Position numbers and translations under genes: made by a program. Below, in pieces: positions 1 to 6,171 of a stretch of 40,701 bases of DNA. Location: NCBI GenBank assembly GCA_964583765.1, contig CAZOWW010000037.1, positions 1 to 40,701 of the forward strand. The letters run 5' to 3'. Within the stretch, counting starts at the first letter, position 1, and every line of letters begins with the position of its first letter. Below the pieces are notes generated by a model. It did not search any database, was not told where the DNA came from, and saw only the letters and a program-made list of their open reading frames with translations. The stretch is from CAZOWW01 sp964583765 (GTDB lineage Bacteria > Actinomycetota > Actinomycetes > Actinomycetales > Kineosporiaceae).

Positions 1-434
1 GTGCCTTCGCCGAGTTCGGCGAGCCCAGGGATCGGATTGCCGTAGGGCGACTCCAGCGGCTCCCGCAGCAGGTGCACCAGCCTGCGCTCGACCCCCTCAC
101 TGATCACGTGCTCCCACCGGCAGGCCTCGTCGTGCACGAGTTCCCACTCCAGGCCGATCACGTCGAGCAACAGCCGCTCCGCGAGCCGATGCTTGCGCAT
201 GACCCGGGTCGCCTTGAGCCGGCCGGCCTCGGTGAGTTCCAGGTGACGGTCACCCGACACCTCCACCAGCCCGTCCCGCTCCATGCGGGCCACCGTCTGC
301 GAGACGGTGGGTCCCGAGTGCCCGAGCCGTTCGGCGATCCTGGCGCGCAGCGGGACGATGCCCTCCTCGACCAGTTCGAAGATGGTCCGCAGGTACATTT
401 CCGTTGTGTCGATCAGGTCGCTCACGCCGCCCAT
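1..434 (-). CDS. ideR: Iron-dependent repressor, IdeR/DtxR family (C-terminus outside window)
   Basis: This is the N-terminal 144 residues of a metal-activated repressor that, in its family, binds Fe(II) and represses siderophore and iron-uptake genes. The DNA-binding helix-turn-helix is plain (RARIAERLGHSGPTVSQTVA), followed by the dimerisation region with RKHRLAERLL and DEACRWEHV. The primary metal ligands of DtxR (Met10, Cys102, Glu105, His106) are all present if translation starts at the GTG at 425-423; an in-frame ATG lies three codons upstream at 434-432. Neither has a strong ribosome-binding site, and family alignment favours the GTG. The frame stays open to base 1 at ...PIPGLAELGEG, so the SH3-like C-terminal domain lies outside the window. 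It is divergent from the photolyase. Family assignment is very secure; orthology to IdeR rather than to a paralogue is inferred. Confidence 0.9.
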   Translation of the reverse strand, partial: MGGVSDLIDTTEMYLRTIFELVEEGIVPLRARIAERLGHSGPTVSQTVARMERDGLVEVSGDRHLELTEAGRLKATRVMRKHRLAERLLLDVIGLEWELVHDEACRWEHVISEGVERRLVHLLREPLESPYGNPIPGLAELGEG

Positions 435-541
435 TGTCCGTGGCAGGAGCGGAGGGATCCAACCCCGGCGCCCGGGGAAGGGCAGGAAGTCCGGCCGCGG
501 GCGACAGGTGGTCGGAGTCAGGCACCGGTAGCGTCGGTGCG
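435..541. promoter_or_regulatory. Divergent intergenic region between ideR and photolyase
   Basis: The 107 bp between the two start codons must hold both promoters. A perfect 6-bp inverted repeat with a 3-bp centre (CCCCGG CGC CCGGGG, 463-477) sits in it. I see no convincing -10/-35 pair and no clear iron box, so any regulatory role for the palindrome is speculative. Confidence 0.35.
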
Positions 542-1969
542 GTGCCGACCGGCCTGCTCTGGTTCCGCCGCGATCTGCGCCTGGGCGACCATCCCGCGCT
601 CGAGGAGGCCGCCGCTGAGGGCGACGACGTCCTTCCCCTCTTCGTCCTCGATCCGCGCCTGTGGGATCCGGCAGGGCCGGTACGACGCGCCATGCTCGTG
701 CGGTCCCTGGCCGCGCTCGACGAGCACCTCGACGGCGCCCTCGTCGTGCGTCACGGCAACCCGGTGACCGTCGTCCCGGCCGTCGCGGCCGAGGTCGGCG
801 CACACACGGTCCACGTGAGTCAGGACGGCGGACCCTACGGTCGCACCCGGGACGACGCGGTGGCCGGCGCACTCGAGTCCGAGGGACGGCGGCTGATCGC
901 CCGCGGGTCGCCGTACGCGGTGCCGCCCGGGACGCTGCGTACCGCGTCCGGCACGCCCTACCGGGTGTTCACACCCTTCCACCGAGCCTGGCTCGCCCAG
1001 CTGGAGCACGCCCTCCCGCCCACGCTGGGCCTCTCCCTCCCGCCCACGCTGGGCCTCTCCATCCCGCCCGCCTCCAGTGACCCCGTGGACTCCGCTCCGG
1101 CCCTCCGGTGGCGTCGAGGTCCCGCCTCGGCGGCCCTGCCCGAGGTCCCGCTACCCGCGGAGTTGAGGCTTCCCGAGGCCGGGGAGGCCGCGGCCCTGCG
1201 GCGATGGCGCACCTTCCTGGCCGACCGTCTCACCGACTACCAGGAGCAGCGGGACCGTCCGGGCAAGCCCGGGACGTCGGAACTGTCCGCCTGCCTGAAG
1301 TTCGGCGAGATCCACCCTCACCGGCTGCTGACCGAGCTGTCGCAGCACCCGGACCGGCACGGACCCGGTGCCGCTGCCTTCCGCGCCGAGCTCTGCTGGC
1401 GCGAGTTCCATGCGGATGTGCTCTGGCACGAGCCGGGTACCGCCCGCCACGCCTGGCGCGCACAGTTCGACGCGATGCCCGTGGACGACCCCGGCGAGAC
1501 CCTGGAGGCCTGGCAACGTGGACGCACGGGCTTCCCCCTCGTCGACGCCGGCATGCGCCAGCTGCTCGTCGAAGGCTGGATGCACAACCGCGTCCGCATG
1601 GTGACGGCGTCCTTCCTGGTCAAGGACCTTCACCTGGACTGGCGCCTGGGCGCACGCTGGTTCCTGTCCCGGCTCAGGGACGGCGATCTGGCCAGCAACC
1701 AGCTGAGCTGGCAGTGGGTGGCCGGCTGCGGCACGGACGCCGCCCCGTACTTCCGCGTGTTCAACCCTGTCACCCAGGGACTGCGCTTCGACCCCACCGG
1801 CGACTACGTGCGGCAGTACGTGCCGGAGCTGACGCATCTGCCGGGCGCCGCGGCGCACCGTCCCTGGGACCACGCGGACGGGTACCGCCACGGCTATCCC
1901 CCACGCCTCGTCGACCACGCCGCCGAGCGCGCCGAGGCCCTGCGTCGCTACGCACTGATCCGCGGCTGA
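542..1969 (+). CDS. phr: Deoxyribodipyrimidine photolyase (FAD-dependent)
   Basis: A 475-residue photolyase of the cryptochrome/photolyase family, which repairs UV-induced cyclobutane pyrimidine dimers using blue light and FADH-. The N-terminal alpha/beta antenna domain starts with TGLLWFRRDLRLGDHPAL. The C-terminal helical FAD domain holds the family signature GRTGFPLVDAGMRQL, then EGWMHNRVRM, SFLVKDLHLDWR, ASNQLSWQWVAGCGTD and APYFRVFNP. The frame is open further upstream, but homology begins at GLLWFRRDL, so I place the start at GTG 542. There is no good ribosome-binding site for it, so the exact start is uncertain. A perfect 24-bp tandem duplication lengthens the interdomain linker. The gene is transcribed away from ideR. 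Whether it is a CPD photolyase in particular is inferred from the class I-type sequence. Confidence 0.93.
   Translation: MPTGLLWFRRDLRLGDHPALEEAAAEGDDVLPLFVLDPRLWDPAGPVRRAMLVRSLAALDEHLDGALVVRHGNPVTVVPAVAAEVGAHTVHVSQDGGPYGRTRDDAVAGALESEGRRLIARGSPYAVPPGTLRTASGTPYRVFTPFHRAWLAQLEHALPPTLGLSLPPTLGLSIPPASSDPVDSAPALRWRRGPASAALPEVPLPAELRLPEAGEAAALRRWRTFLADRLTDYQEQRDRPGKPGTSELSACLKFGEIHPHRLLTELSQHPDRHGPGAAAFRAELCWREFHADVLWHEPGTARHAWRAQFDAMPVDDPGETLEAWQRGRTGFPLVDAGMRQLLVEGWMHNRVRMVTASFLVKDLHLDWRLGARWFLSRLRDGDLASNQLSWQWVAGCGTDAAPYFRVFNPVTQGLRFDPTGDYVRQYVPELTHLPGAAAHRPWDHADGYRHGYPPRLVDHAAERAEALRRYALIRG
1013..1060 (+). repeat. 24-bp perfect tandem duplication inside photolyase
   Basis: Two identical 24-bp units (1013-1036 and 1037-1060) encode LPPTLGLS twice, and a third, diverged unit starts IPP. 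The period is a multiple of three, so the frame is kept. It falls in the linker between antenna and FAD domains, where length change is tolerated. Confidence 0.9.
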
Positions 1970-2219
1970 GCCCGGCCCCGGTGTGCAGCGCCGGCCCCGG
2001 TGGAGCCCTGACCCCGGCCGAGCGCTGACCCTGGCGGAACACCAACCCCCGCGGAGCCCGGCCCCGGCGGAACACGATCCCGGCAGGGCCCCGGCCGGAG
2101 AACGGGAATGCCGATCAAGTAATTGAGCGTTCACCCAATAGCATCAGCTGCGGGTCCCTCGGCGGCGGCCCGCACCGTCCACCGCACCGCCGTGCGCGGC
2201 CCGAAGCAGGGAGCAATCC
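1970..2219. other. Intergenic region with degenerate GC repeats
   Basis: The first 130 bp after the photolyase stop are a degenerate repeat built on CCCCGGC and GGAACAC (for example CTGGCGGAACACC near 2032 and CCGGCGGAACACG near 2065). Bases 2110-2150 are clearly less GC-rich and hold an imperfect palindrome, annotated separately. The Shine-Dalgarno for the next gene is GGGAG near 2209. I see no gene. Confidence 0.5.
2122..2139. promoter_or_regulatory. Imperfect 18-bp palindrome, TetR-type operator candidate
   Basis: ATTGAGCGTTCACCCAAT matches its own reverse complement at 12 of 18 positions, with perfect ATTG/CAAT ends. It lies about 80 bp before the nitroreductase start, in the only AT-richer patch of this gap. 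The shape resembles TetR-family operators; no TetR gene is visible nearby. Confidence 0.35.
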
Positions 2220-3041
2220 GTGCCCATCGTCTCCGACACCGACACCGACACCGAGCCCTTCGTCTCGAACGCCCGACCCACCGGCCCAGGCCCCCGGCCC
2301 ACTGACTCCGGTCCTCAGCACACCGGCTCCAGTCCCCGGCTCACCGGCTCCGGCCCTCAGTCCCGTGGCGAACCCGACCCGGCGGTCGAGTCACTCCCTG
2401 CCGGCTCCGACTCCGGCCTCGACTCGGGTTCCGGCCTCGACTCCGACCCCGCGACGATGATCGACCCCGGAAGCGCCGACCTGATCTTCCGCGAGGCGCA
2501 CACCCCCACCCGCTTCGCCGACCGCCCGGTGGACGAGCAGGTGCTCCGGGAGATTCACGATCTCGTCAAGTGGGCTCCCACCAGCATGAACACCCAGCCG
2601 ATGCGGATCACTCTGGTGCAGGGCGAGGCGAACCTGGCCCGGCTGCTGCCCCACCTCTCCCCCGGGAACCGGGCGAAGGTGGCCGCGGCTCCGTTGACCG
2701 TTCTGATCAGCGCCGACCGGAACTTCCACGACCAGCTCCCGATCGTCTTCCCGCACAATCCCGACGCGCGGCGGATCTTCGACAACGAGGTTCTCCGCGA
2801 GCGCACCGCCGTGTTCAACACCGCGCTCCAGCTGGGGTACTTCATCCTCGGAGCGCGCTCGCTCGGGTTGGCCGTCGGCCCGATGACCGGCCTGGACACT
2901 GCGGGGGCCACGGGCGAGTTCTTCCCCGACGGCAGCCGCCAGGTGCTCGCCGTGGTGACTCTGGGCTATCCCGAGCCCGGAGCGCATCACCCACGCAACC
3001 CTCGCCTGACCTACGAGCAGGTCGTCGACGTGGCCGGATGA
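2220..3041 (+). CDS. Nitroreductase family protein, malonic semialdehyde reductase (RutE/HadB type)
   Basis: A 273-residue protein whose last 190 residues are a nitroreductase-fold flavin oxidoreductase. The sequence REAHTPTRFADRPVDE, then VKWAPTSMNTQPMRI, PLTVLISADRNFHD and GPMTGLDTAG matches the FMN-binding malonic semialdehyde reductase group. RutE of this group reduces malonic semialdehyde to 3-hydroxypropionate in pyrimidine breakdown. The first 79 residues are low-complexity Pro/Ser/Gly/Asp (SGSGLDSD, TGSSPRLTGSGP) and are not part of the fold. The start at GTG 2220 is backed by a GGGAG Shine-Dalgarno eight bases upstream. The alternative ATG at 2457, which would give a standard-length protein, has no ribosome-binding site. 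The physiological substrate is inferred; no other rut genes are in the window. Confidence 0.85.
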   Translation: MPIVSDTDTDTEPFVSNARPTGPGPRPTDSGPQHTGSSPRLTGSGPQSRGEPDPAVESLPAGSDSGLDSGSGLDSDPATMIDPGSADLIFREAHTPTRFADRPVDEQVLREIHDLVKWAPTSMNTQPMRITLVQGEANLARLLPHLSPGNRAKVAAAPLTVLISADRNFHDQLPIVFPHNPDARRIFDNEVLRERTAVFNTALQLGYFILGARSLGLAVGPMTGLDTAGATGEFFPDGSRQVLAVVTLGYPEPGAHHPRNPRLTYEQVVDVAG

Positions 3042-3066
3042 CGGACCTCCGCGACCCGCTCTCGTC

Positions 3067-3110
3067 CGATCGACATCCCGTTCGCGACCGATCGACACCC
3101 CGTTCGCGAC
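3067..3110. repeat. 22-bp tandem repeat, two copies
   Basis: Units 3067-3088 and 3089-3110 differ at one base (CGACATCCCG versus CGACACCCCG). They start shortly after the nitroreductase stop. No function is evident. Confidence 0.85.
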
Positions 3111-3230
3111 CCGTCGGTGGGGCCACCGGCTCCGTGCGACCCGGCCCGTCGCCCGGTCGGAAATGGCGTTGCCGCACCCCGGAACGCCGACGTACCGTCG
3201 TGAGTACACGGGAAGGGAGGTGGTCCGAAG

Positions 3231-3269
3231 TTGAAGATCCATCGGACGCGTGAGGTGGCTGTCCGCTAG
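3231..3269 (+). CDS. Possible 12-residue leader peptide
   Basis: TTG 3231 opens a 12-codon frame, MKIHRTREVAVR, ending at TAG 3269. What stands out is the ribosome-binding site: AAGGGAGGTGG at 3213-3223 is close to the perfect complement of the 16S 3' end, and the spacing to TTG is about 8-10 bases. A possible promoter lies 35-60 bp upstream. The peptide is basic (4 Arg, 1 Lys) and has no run of one amino acid typical of classical attenuators. No plus-strand gene follows closely, so it may be a small protein or part of a small RNA. It could equally be chance. Confidence 0.3.
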   Translation: MKIHRTREVAVR

Positions 3270-3343
3270 CCGCCATGCCGGACGTACCTGCCTGAACAAG
3301 GACCGTGTCGGCCGATCGGCCGGCGGAAACCAGGCAGCCACCG

Positions 3344-3418
3344 CAGCCCGCGGGGTAGTGCTCTCGTCCAGCACGATTCCGCCCATGGTCCCCGACCGTG
3401 GACGGACCCCGCGGGCTG
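3344..3418. ncRNA. Candidate structured RNA: compact three-way junction
   Basis: A closing helix P1 of 12 perfect base pairs (3344-3355 with 3407-3418) encloses two hairpins. P2 is GTGCT/AGCAC (3358-3362 with 3370-3374, 7-nt loop). P3 is 13 positions long (3378-3390 with 3394-3406, 3-nt loop) with 11 Watson-Crick pairs, one wobble and one mismatch. P3 abuts the 3' strand of P1 directly, and only 2 and 3 bases join P1 to P2 and P2 to P3. Both strands could fold. It could be a small RNA on the plus strand after the mini-ORF, or a 3' untranslated structure or terminator of the MFS gene on the minus strand. I do not recognise a known family. Confidence 0.45.
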
Positions 3419-3444
3419 TTGCCTGCCCGGCCCTGGACTTCCCC

Positions 3445-4770
3445 TCAGGGCTGCGGGTCCAGGGCGTCGTAGCGAGCGAATCGCGGCTGGCACCGGGCCA
3501 GCGCCAGCACCGCGAGTGCGCAGGCCAGACCCCCGGCCAGCGCCGTCCAGCCCTCGCCCAGCACGTCCCCACCGCTCCCGGCCACCAGGTCGCCGAGCCG
3601 CGGGCCACCGGCCACTACCACGACGAAGACGCCCTGCAGGCGTCCTCGGAGGGCGTCCGGAGTCGCCGCCTGCAGGATGGTCGCCCGGAACACGGCGCTC
3701 ACCGCGTCGGCGGCGCCGGCGAGGGCAAGGCAGACGGCGGCCGGAACGAGCAACCAGCCCACTCCCGTCCCGTCCGTCCCGCCGAGTCCGAGCGCCAGGA
3801 CGACGACCAGCCCGAATGCCGCCACGCTCAGGCCCCACCCGACGACGCACGCGAGCACCGCGACCCCCTGCCGGCGGACCCGGCCCAAGGGCCCGGAGAA
3901 CAACCCGGCCACCACCGACCCGAGCGCCACCGAGGCGATCAGCAGACCCGCGGTGCGCGGGCCACCACCCAACACCACGGCCCCGATCGCCGGGAACAGG
4001 GCCCTCGGCTGGGCCAGGACCATCGCGCACAGGTCCACGAGGAAGGTCATCCGCACGTTCGGCCGGGTGGCCAGGAAGGACAGGCCGGCGAGCACCGAGC
4101 GCACACCGGCCCGACGTCCCGATCCCTCACCCACGCCCTCGGGCGGAAGGGGCGGAAGGGGCGGAAGGCCCCAGACTCCCCACAGCGACGCCAGGTAGGT
4201 GACGACGTCCACGCTGTAGGCGGCCCCGAACCCGAACCAGCCCACGAGCAGCCCGGCCAGCATCGGACCGACGGTGAAACCGAGGGTCATCGACAGGGAG
4301 GACAGGGCGTTCGCGGCGGGAAGGAGGTCCCGGCGGACGAGCATGGGGATGATCGAGGAGCGGGCGGGGCTGTTCACCGCGTAGAGCGCGGACTGCACCG
4401 CCACCAGGGCGTAGAGCAGCGTGACGCTGCCCACGTGCGCCCATGCCTGGACGGCCGTGGTGACGGACACCACGTAGAGGGCGAGGGCCGTGACGAGCGC
4501 CACGCGCCGGCGGTCCCGGGTGTCCACCACCGAACCGCCGTAGAGCCCGAGCCCGGCGAGCGGCACCAGGCCCACGAGGCCGACCAGCCCGACCGCCGCG
4601 CTGGATCGGGTCAGGGCGTAGACCTGCAGGGACAGCGTGACGACGGCCAGCTGCTGGCCGACATTGCCCAGCGAGACCCCGATCCACAGCCGCCGGTAGG
4701 CCGGGTTCTCACGCAGGGGAGTGAGATCGGCCAGCCACCGGGTACGCGTCCGTTCGGGTGTCTCCGGCAC
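3445..4770 (-). CDS. MFS transporter (EntS-like / MFS_3 exporter)
   Basis: A 441-residue integral membrane protein of the major facilitator superfamily with about 12 hydrophobic segments. It begins LRENPAYRRLWIGVSLGNVG and carries the loop 2-3 motif GGSVVDTRDRRRVALV and the segment NSPARSSIIPMLVRRDLLPAANAL. Both are typical of the MFS_3 group that includes the enterobactin exporter EntS. The central loop has a PPLPPLPP run encoded by short GGCGGAAG repeats. The likely start is GTG 4770; the GAGGGG before it is almost directly adjacent, so the start could differ slightly. It is divergent from citrate synthase with 140 bp between. An efflux role is inferred; the substrate is unknown. IdeR nearby makes a siderophore exporter thinkable, but nothing else supports that. 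Confidence 0.85.
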   Translation of the reverse strand: MPETPERTRTRWLADLTPLRENPAYRRLWIGVSLGNVGQQLAVVTLSLQVYALTRSSAAVGLVGLVGLVPLAGLGLYGGSVVDTRDRRRVALVTALALYVVSVTTAVQAWAHVGSVTLLYALVAVQSALYAVNSPARSSIIPMLVRRDLLPAANALSSLSMTLGFTVGPMLAGLLVGWFGFGAAYSVDVVTYLASLWGVWGLPPLPPLPPEGVGEGSGRRAGVRSVLAGLSFLATRPNVRMTFLVDLCAMVLAQPRALFPAIGAVVLGGGPRTAGLLIASVALGSVVAGLFSGPLGRVRRQGVAVLACVVGWGLSVAAFGLVVVLALGLGGTDGTGVGWLLVPAAVCLALAGAADAVSAVFRATILQAATPDALRGRLQGVFVVVVAGGPRLGDLVAGSGGDVLGEGWTALAGGLACALAVLALARCQPRFARYDALDPQP

Positions 4771-4910
4771 CCCCTCAGTCTGAGCCCGACGTGTGCGGTG
4801 GCAGGCTGCGGGGCAGAATGCGGCCGTCCCCGATACCCCCCGGCGTCAGCTGGTCCCATCTGGCGCCCCGGGCTGGTAGCGCCACGGGACCCCAGTGGGA
4901 GGAGTCGCTC
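4771..4910 (+). promoter_or_regulatory. Divergent promoter region and hairpin leader of citrate synthase
   Basis: The 140 bp between the MFS and citrate synthase starts. Just before the Shine-Dalgarno (GGGAGGAG, 4897-4904) there is a two-part hairpin: GGTCCC/GGGACC (4852-4857 with 4886-4891) enclosing GGCGC/GCGCC (4862-4866 with 4879-4883). TCCCAT 4854-4859 can instead pair with GTGGGA 4895-4900, which would cover the Shine-Dalgarno. In DNA this GC-rich such alternatives can arise by chance. Confidence 0.35.
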
Positions 4911-6029
4911 ATGTCGGATTTCCGGCCTGGCCTCGAGGGCGTCATCGCCTTCGAGACCGCGATCGCCGAGCCGGACCGCGAAGGCGGCGCCCTGCGGTAC
5001 CGCGGGGTGGACATCACCGAACTGGTCGGCCATGTGACCTTCGGTCACGTCTGGGGCCTGCTCGTGGACGACAAGTTCAACCCCGGCCTACCGCCGGCCG
5101 AACCGTTCCCGCTGCCGGTCAACACCGGCGACGTGCGCGTGGACGTGCAGAGCGCCCTCGCCCAGCTCGCGCCGATCTGGGGGTTCCGGCCACTGCTGGA
5201 CATCGACGCCGAGCAGGCCCGCGAGGATCTGGCCCGGGCCTCCGTGATGGCGATGTCGTTCGTCGCCCAGTCCGCCCGGAGCCGGGACAAGCCGATGGTG
5301 CCGCAGCGCGAGGTGGACAAGGCCGACACGATCGTGCAGCGATTCATGATCCGCTGGCGCGGTGAGCCCGACCCCCGGCACGTCGAGGCCGTGGACGCCT
5401 ACCTCGTCTCCGCGGCCGAGCACGGGATGAACGCCTCGACGTTCACCGCCCGCGTGATCGCCGGTACCGGGGCCGACGTCGCCGCCTGCCTCTCGGGTGC
5501 GGTGGGTGCGATGAGCGGGCCGCTGCACGGAGGGGCGCCGTCCCGGGTGCTCCACATGATCGAGGCCGTCGAGCGCTCCGATGACCCGCAGGGGTACGTG
5601 CGGGCGATCCTGGACCGCGGCGAACGCCTCATGGGCTTCGGGCACCGTGTCTACCGGGCCGAGGACCCGAGGGCCCGAGTGCTGCGCCAGACCGCCGAAC
5701 GGCTGAGCGCACCCCGCTACGAGGTGGCCCGGGCGCTGGAACTCGCGGCGCTGGCGGAACTGCACGAACGCCGCCCCGACCGGGTGCTCGCGACGAACGT
5801 CGAGTTCTGGGCGGCGGTCGTGCTCGACTTCGCCGAGGTGTCCGCCCCGATGTTCACCCCCATGTTCACCTGCGCGCGCACCGCCGGGTGGGCGGCGCAC
5901 ATTCTCGAGCACAAGCGGACCGGCCGGCTGGTCCGGCCCTCGGCCACCTACCTCGGTGAGGGGCCACGTCACCCCAGCGAGGTCGAGGGCTGGGACGTCG
6001 CCCTCGCCCGGGGCCAGGTCCAGCCCTGA
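4911..6029 (+). CDS. citA: Citrate synthase 2
   Basis: A 372-residue citrate synthase that condenses acetyl-CoA and oxaloacetate at entry to the TCA cycle. The start at ATG 4911 has a clear GGGAGGAG ribosome-binding site. The family active-site segments are present: EHGMNASTF (about 170-178), GPLHGGAPS with His206, and MGFGHRVYR with His245. The third catalytic position, the Asp of the usual NVDF motif, reads Glu in NVEFWAAVVLDF (Glu298). From memory the short actinobacterial citrate synthase 2 (CitA) proteins share this NVEFW form, so it is probably a subfamily trait. At 372 residues it is shorter than GltA. It is followed by a strong terminator shared with the convergent CBM gene. Confidence 0.93.
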   Translation: MSDFRPGLEGVIAFETAIAEPDREGGALRYRGVDITELVGHVTFGHVWGLLVDDKFNPGLPPAEPFPLPVNTGDVRVDVQSALAQLAPIWGFRPLLDIDAEQAREDLARASVMAMSFVAQSARSRDKPMVPQREVDKADTIVQRFMIRWRGEPDPRHVEAVDAYLVSAAEHGMNASTFTARVIAGTGADVAACLSGAVGAMSGPLHGGAPSRVLHMIEAVERSDDPQGYVRAILDRGERLMGFGHRVYRAEDPRARVLRQTAERLSAPRYEVARALELAALAELHERRPDRVLATNVEFWAAVVLDFAEVSAPMFTPMFTCARTAGWAAHILEHKRTGRLVRPSATYLGEGPRHPSEVEGWDVALARGQVQP

Positions 6030-6099
6030 CTCCAGCCCTGCCACGACATCGGGGCATTTCGACCGGGGCGTCGGCACGGCGCACGGATTCCGGACACGG

Positions 6100-6134
6100 C
6101 GAAGGGGCGTCCCCGGGGAGGGGACGCCCCTTCG
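6100..6134. terminator. Bidirectional terminator, 15-bp perfect stem
   Basis: CGAAGGGGCGTCCCC (6100-6114) is exactly complementary to 6120-6134 with a 5-nt loop. It sits between the ends of citrate synthase and the minus-strand CBM gene, with T/A-containing arm ends, so it can stop transcription from both sides. Confidence 0.9.
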
Positions 6135-6171
6135 TCCTCGGCGCCGGCCGGTCCAGTAGCCGGGTTCGAGG

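Larger units (their letters stand above)
3042..3444. other. 403-bp gap with repeat, possible promoter, mini-ORF and folded element
   Basis: This gap lies between the 3' ends of the nitroreductase and the convergent MFS gene. Contents in order: a 22-bp tandem repeat (3067-3110); a possible sigma-70 promoter, TTGCCG 3169-3174 and TACCGT 3193-3198 with 18 bp between; a near-perfect Shine-Dalgarno AAGGGAGGTGG (3213-3223) before a 12-codon TTG frame (3231-3269); the palindrome GGCCGATCGGCC near 3310; a three-way-junction fold (3344-3418); and an 8-bp inverted repeat CCCTGGAC/GTCCAGGG (3431-3438 and 3457-3464) across the MFS stop that may terminate it. Confidence 0.5.

Noticed and set aside
3250..5037. 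Long open frame on the plus strand, antisense to the EntS-like MFS gene
   Set aside because: It is His/Gln/Gly/Arg-rich without domain similarity, while the opposite strand encodes a clear MFS protein. It is a GC-rich shadow.
5939..5945. Frameshift or truncation of citrate synthase because it is short (372 residues)
   Set aside because: The protein runs intact to a typical C-terminus; citrate synthase 2 is naturally shorter than GltA.
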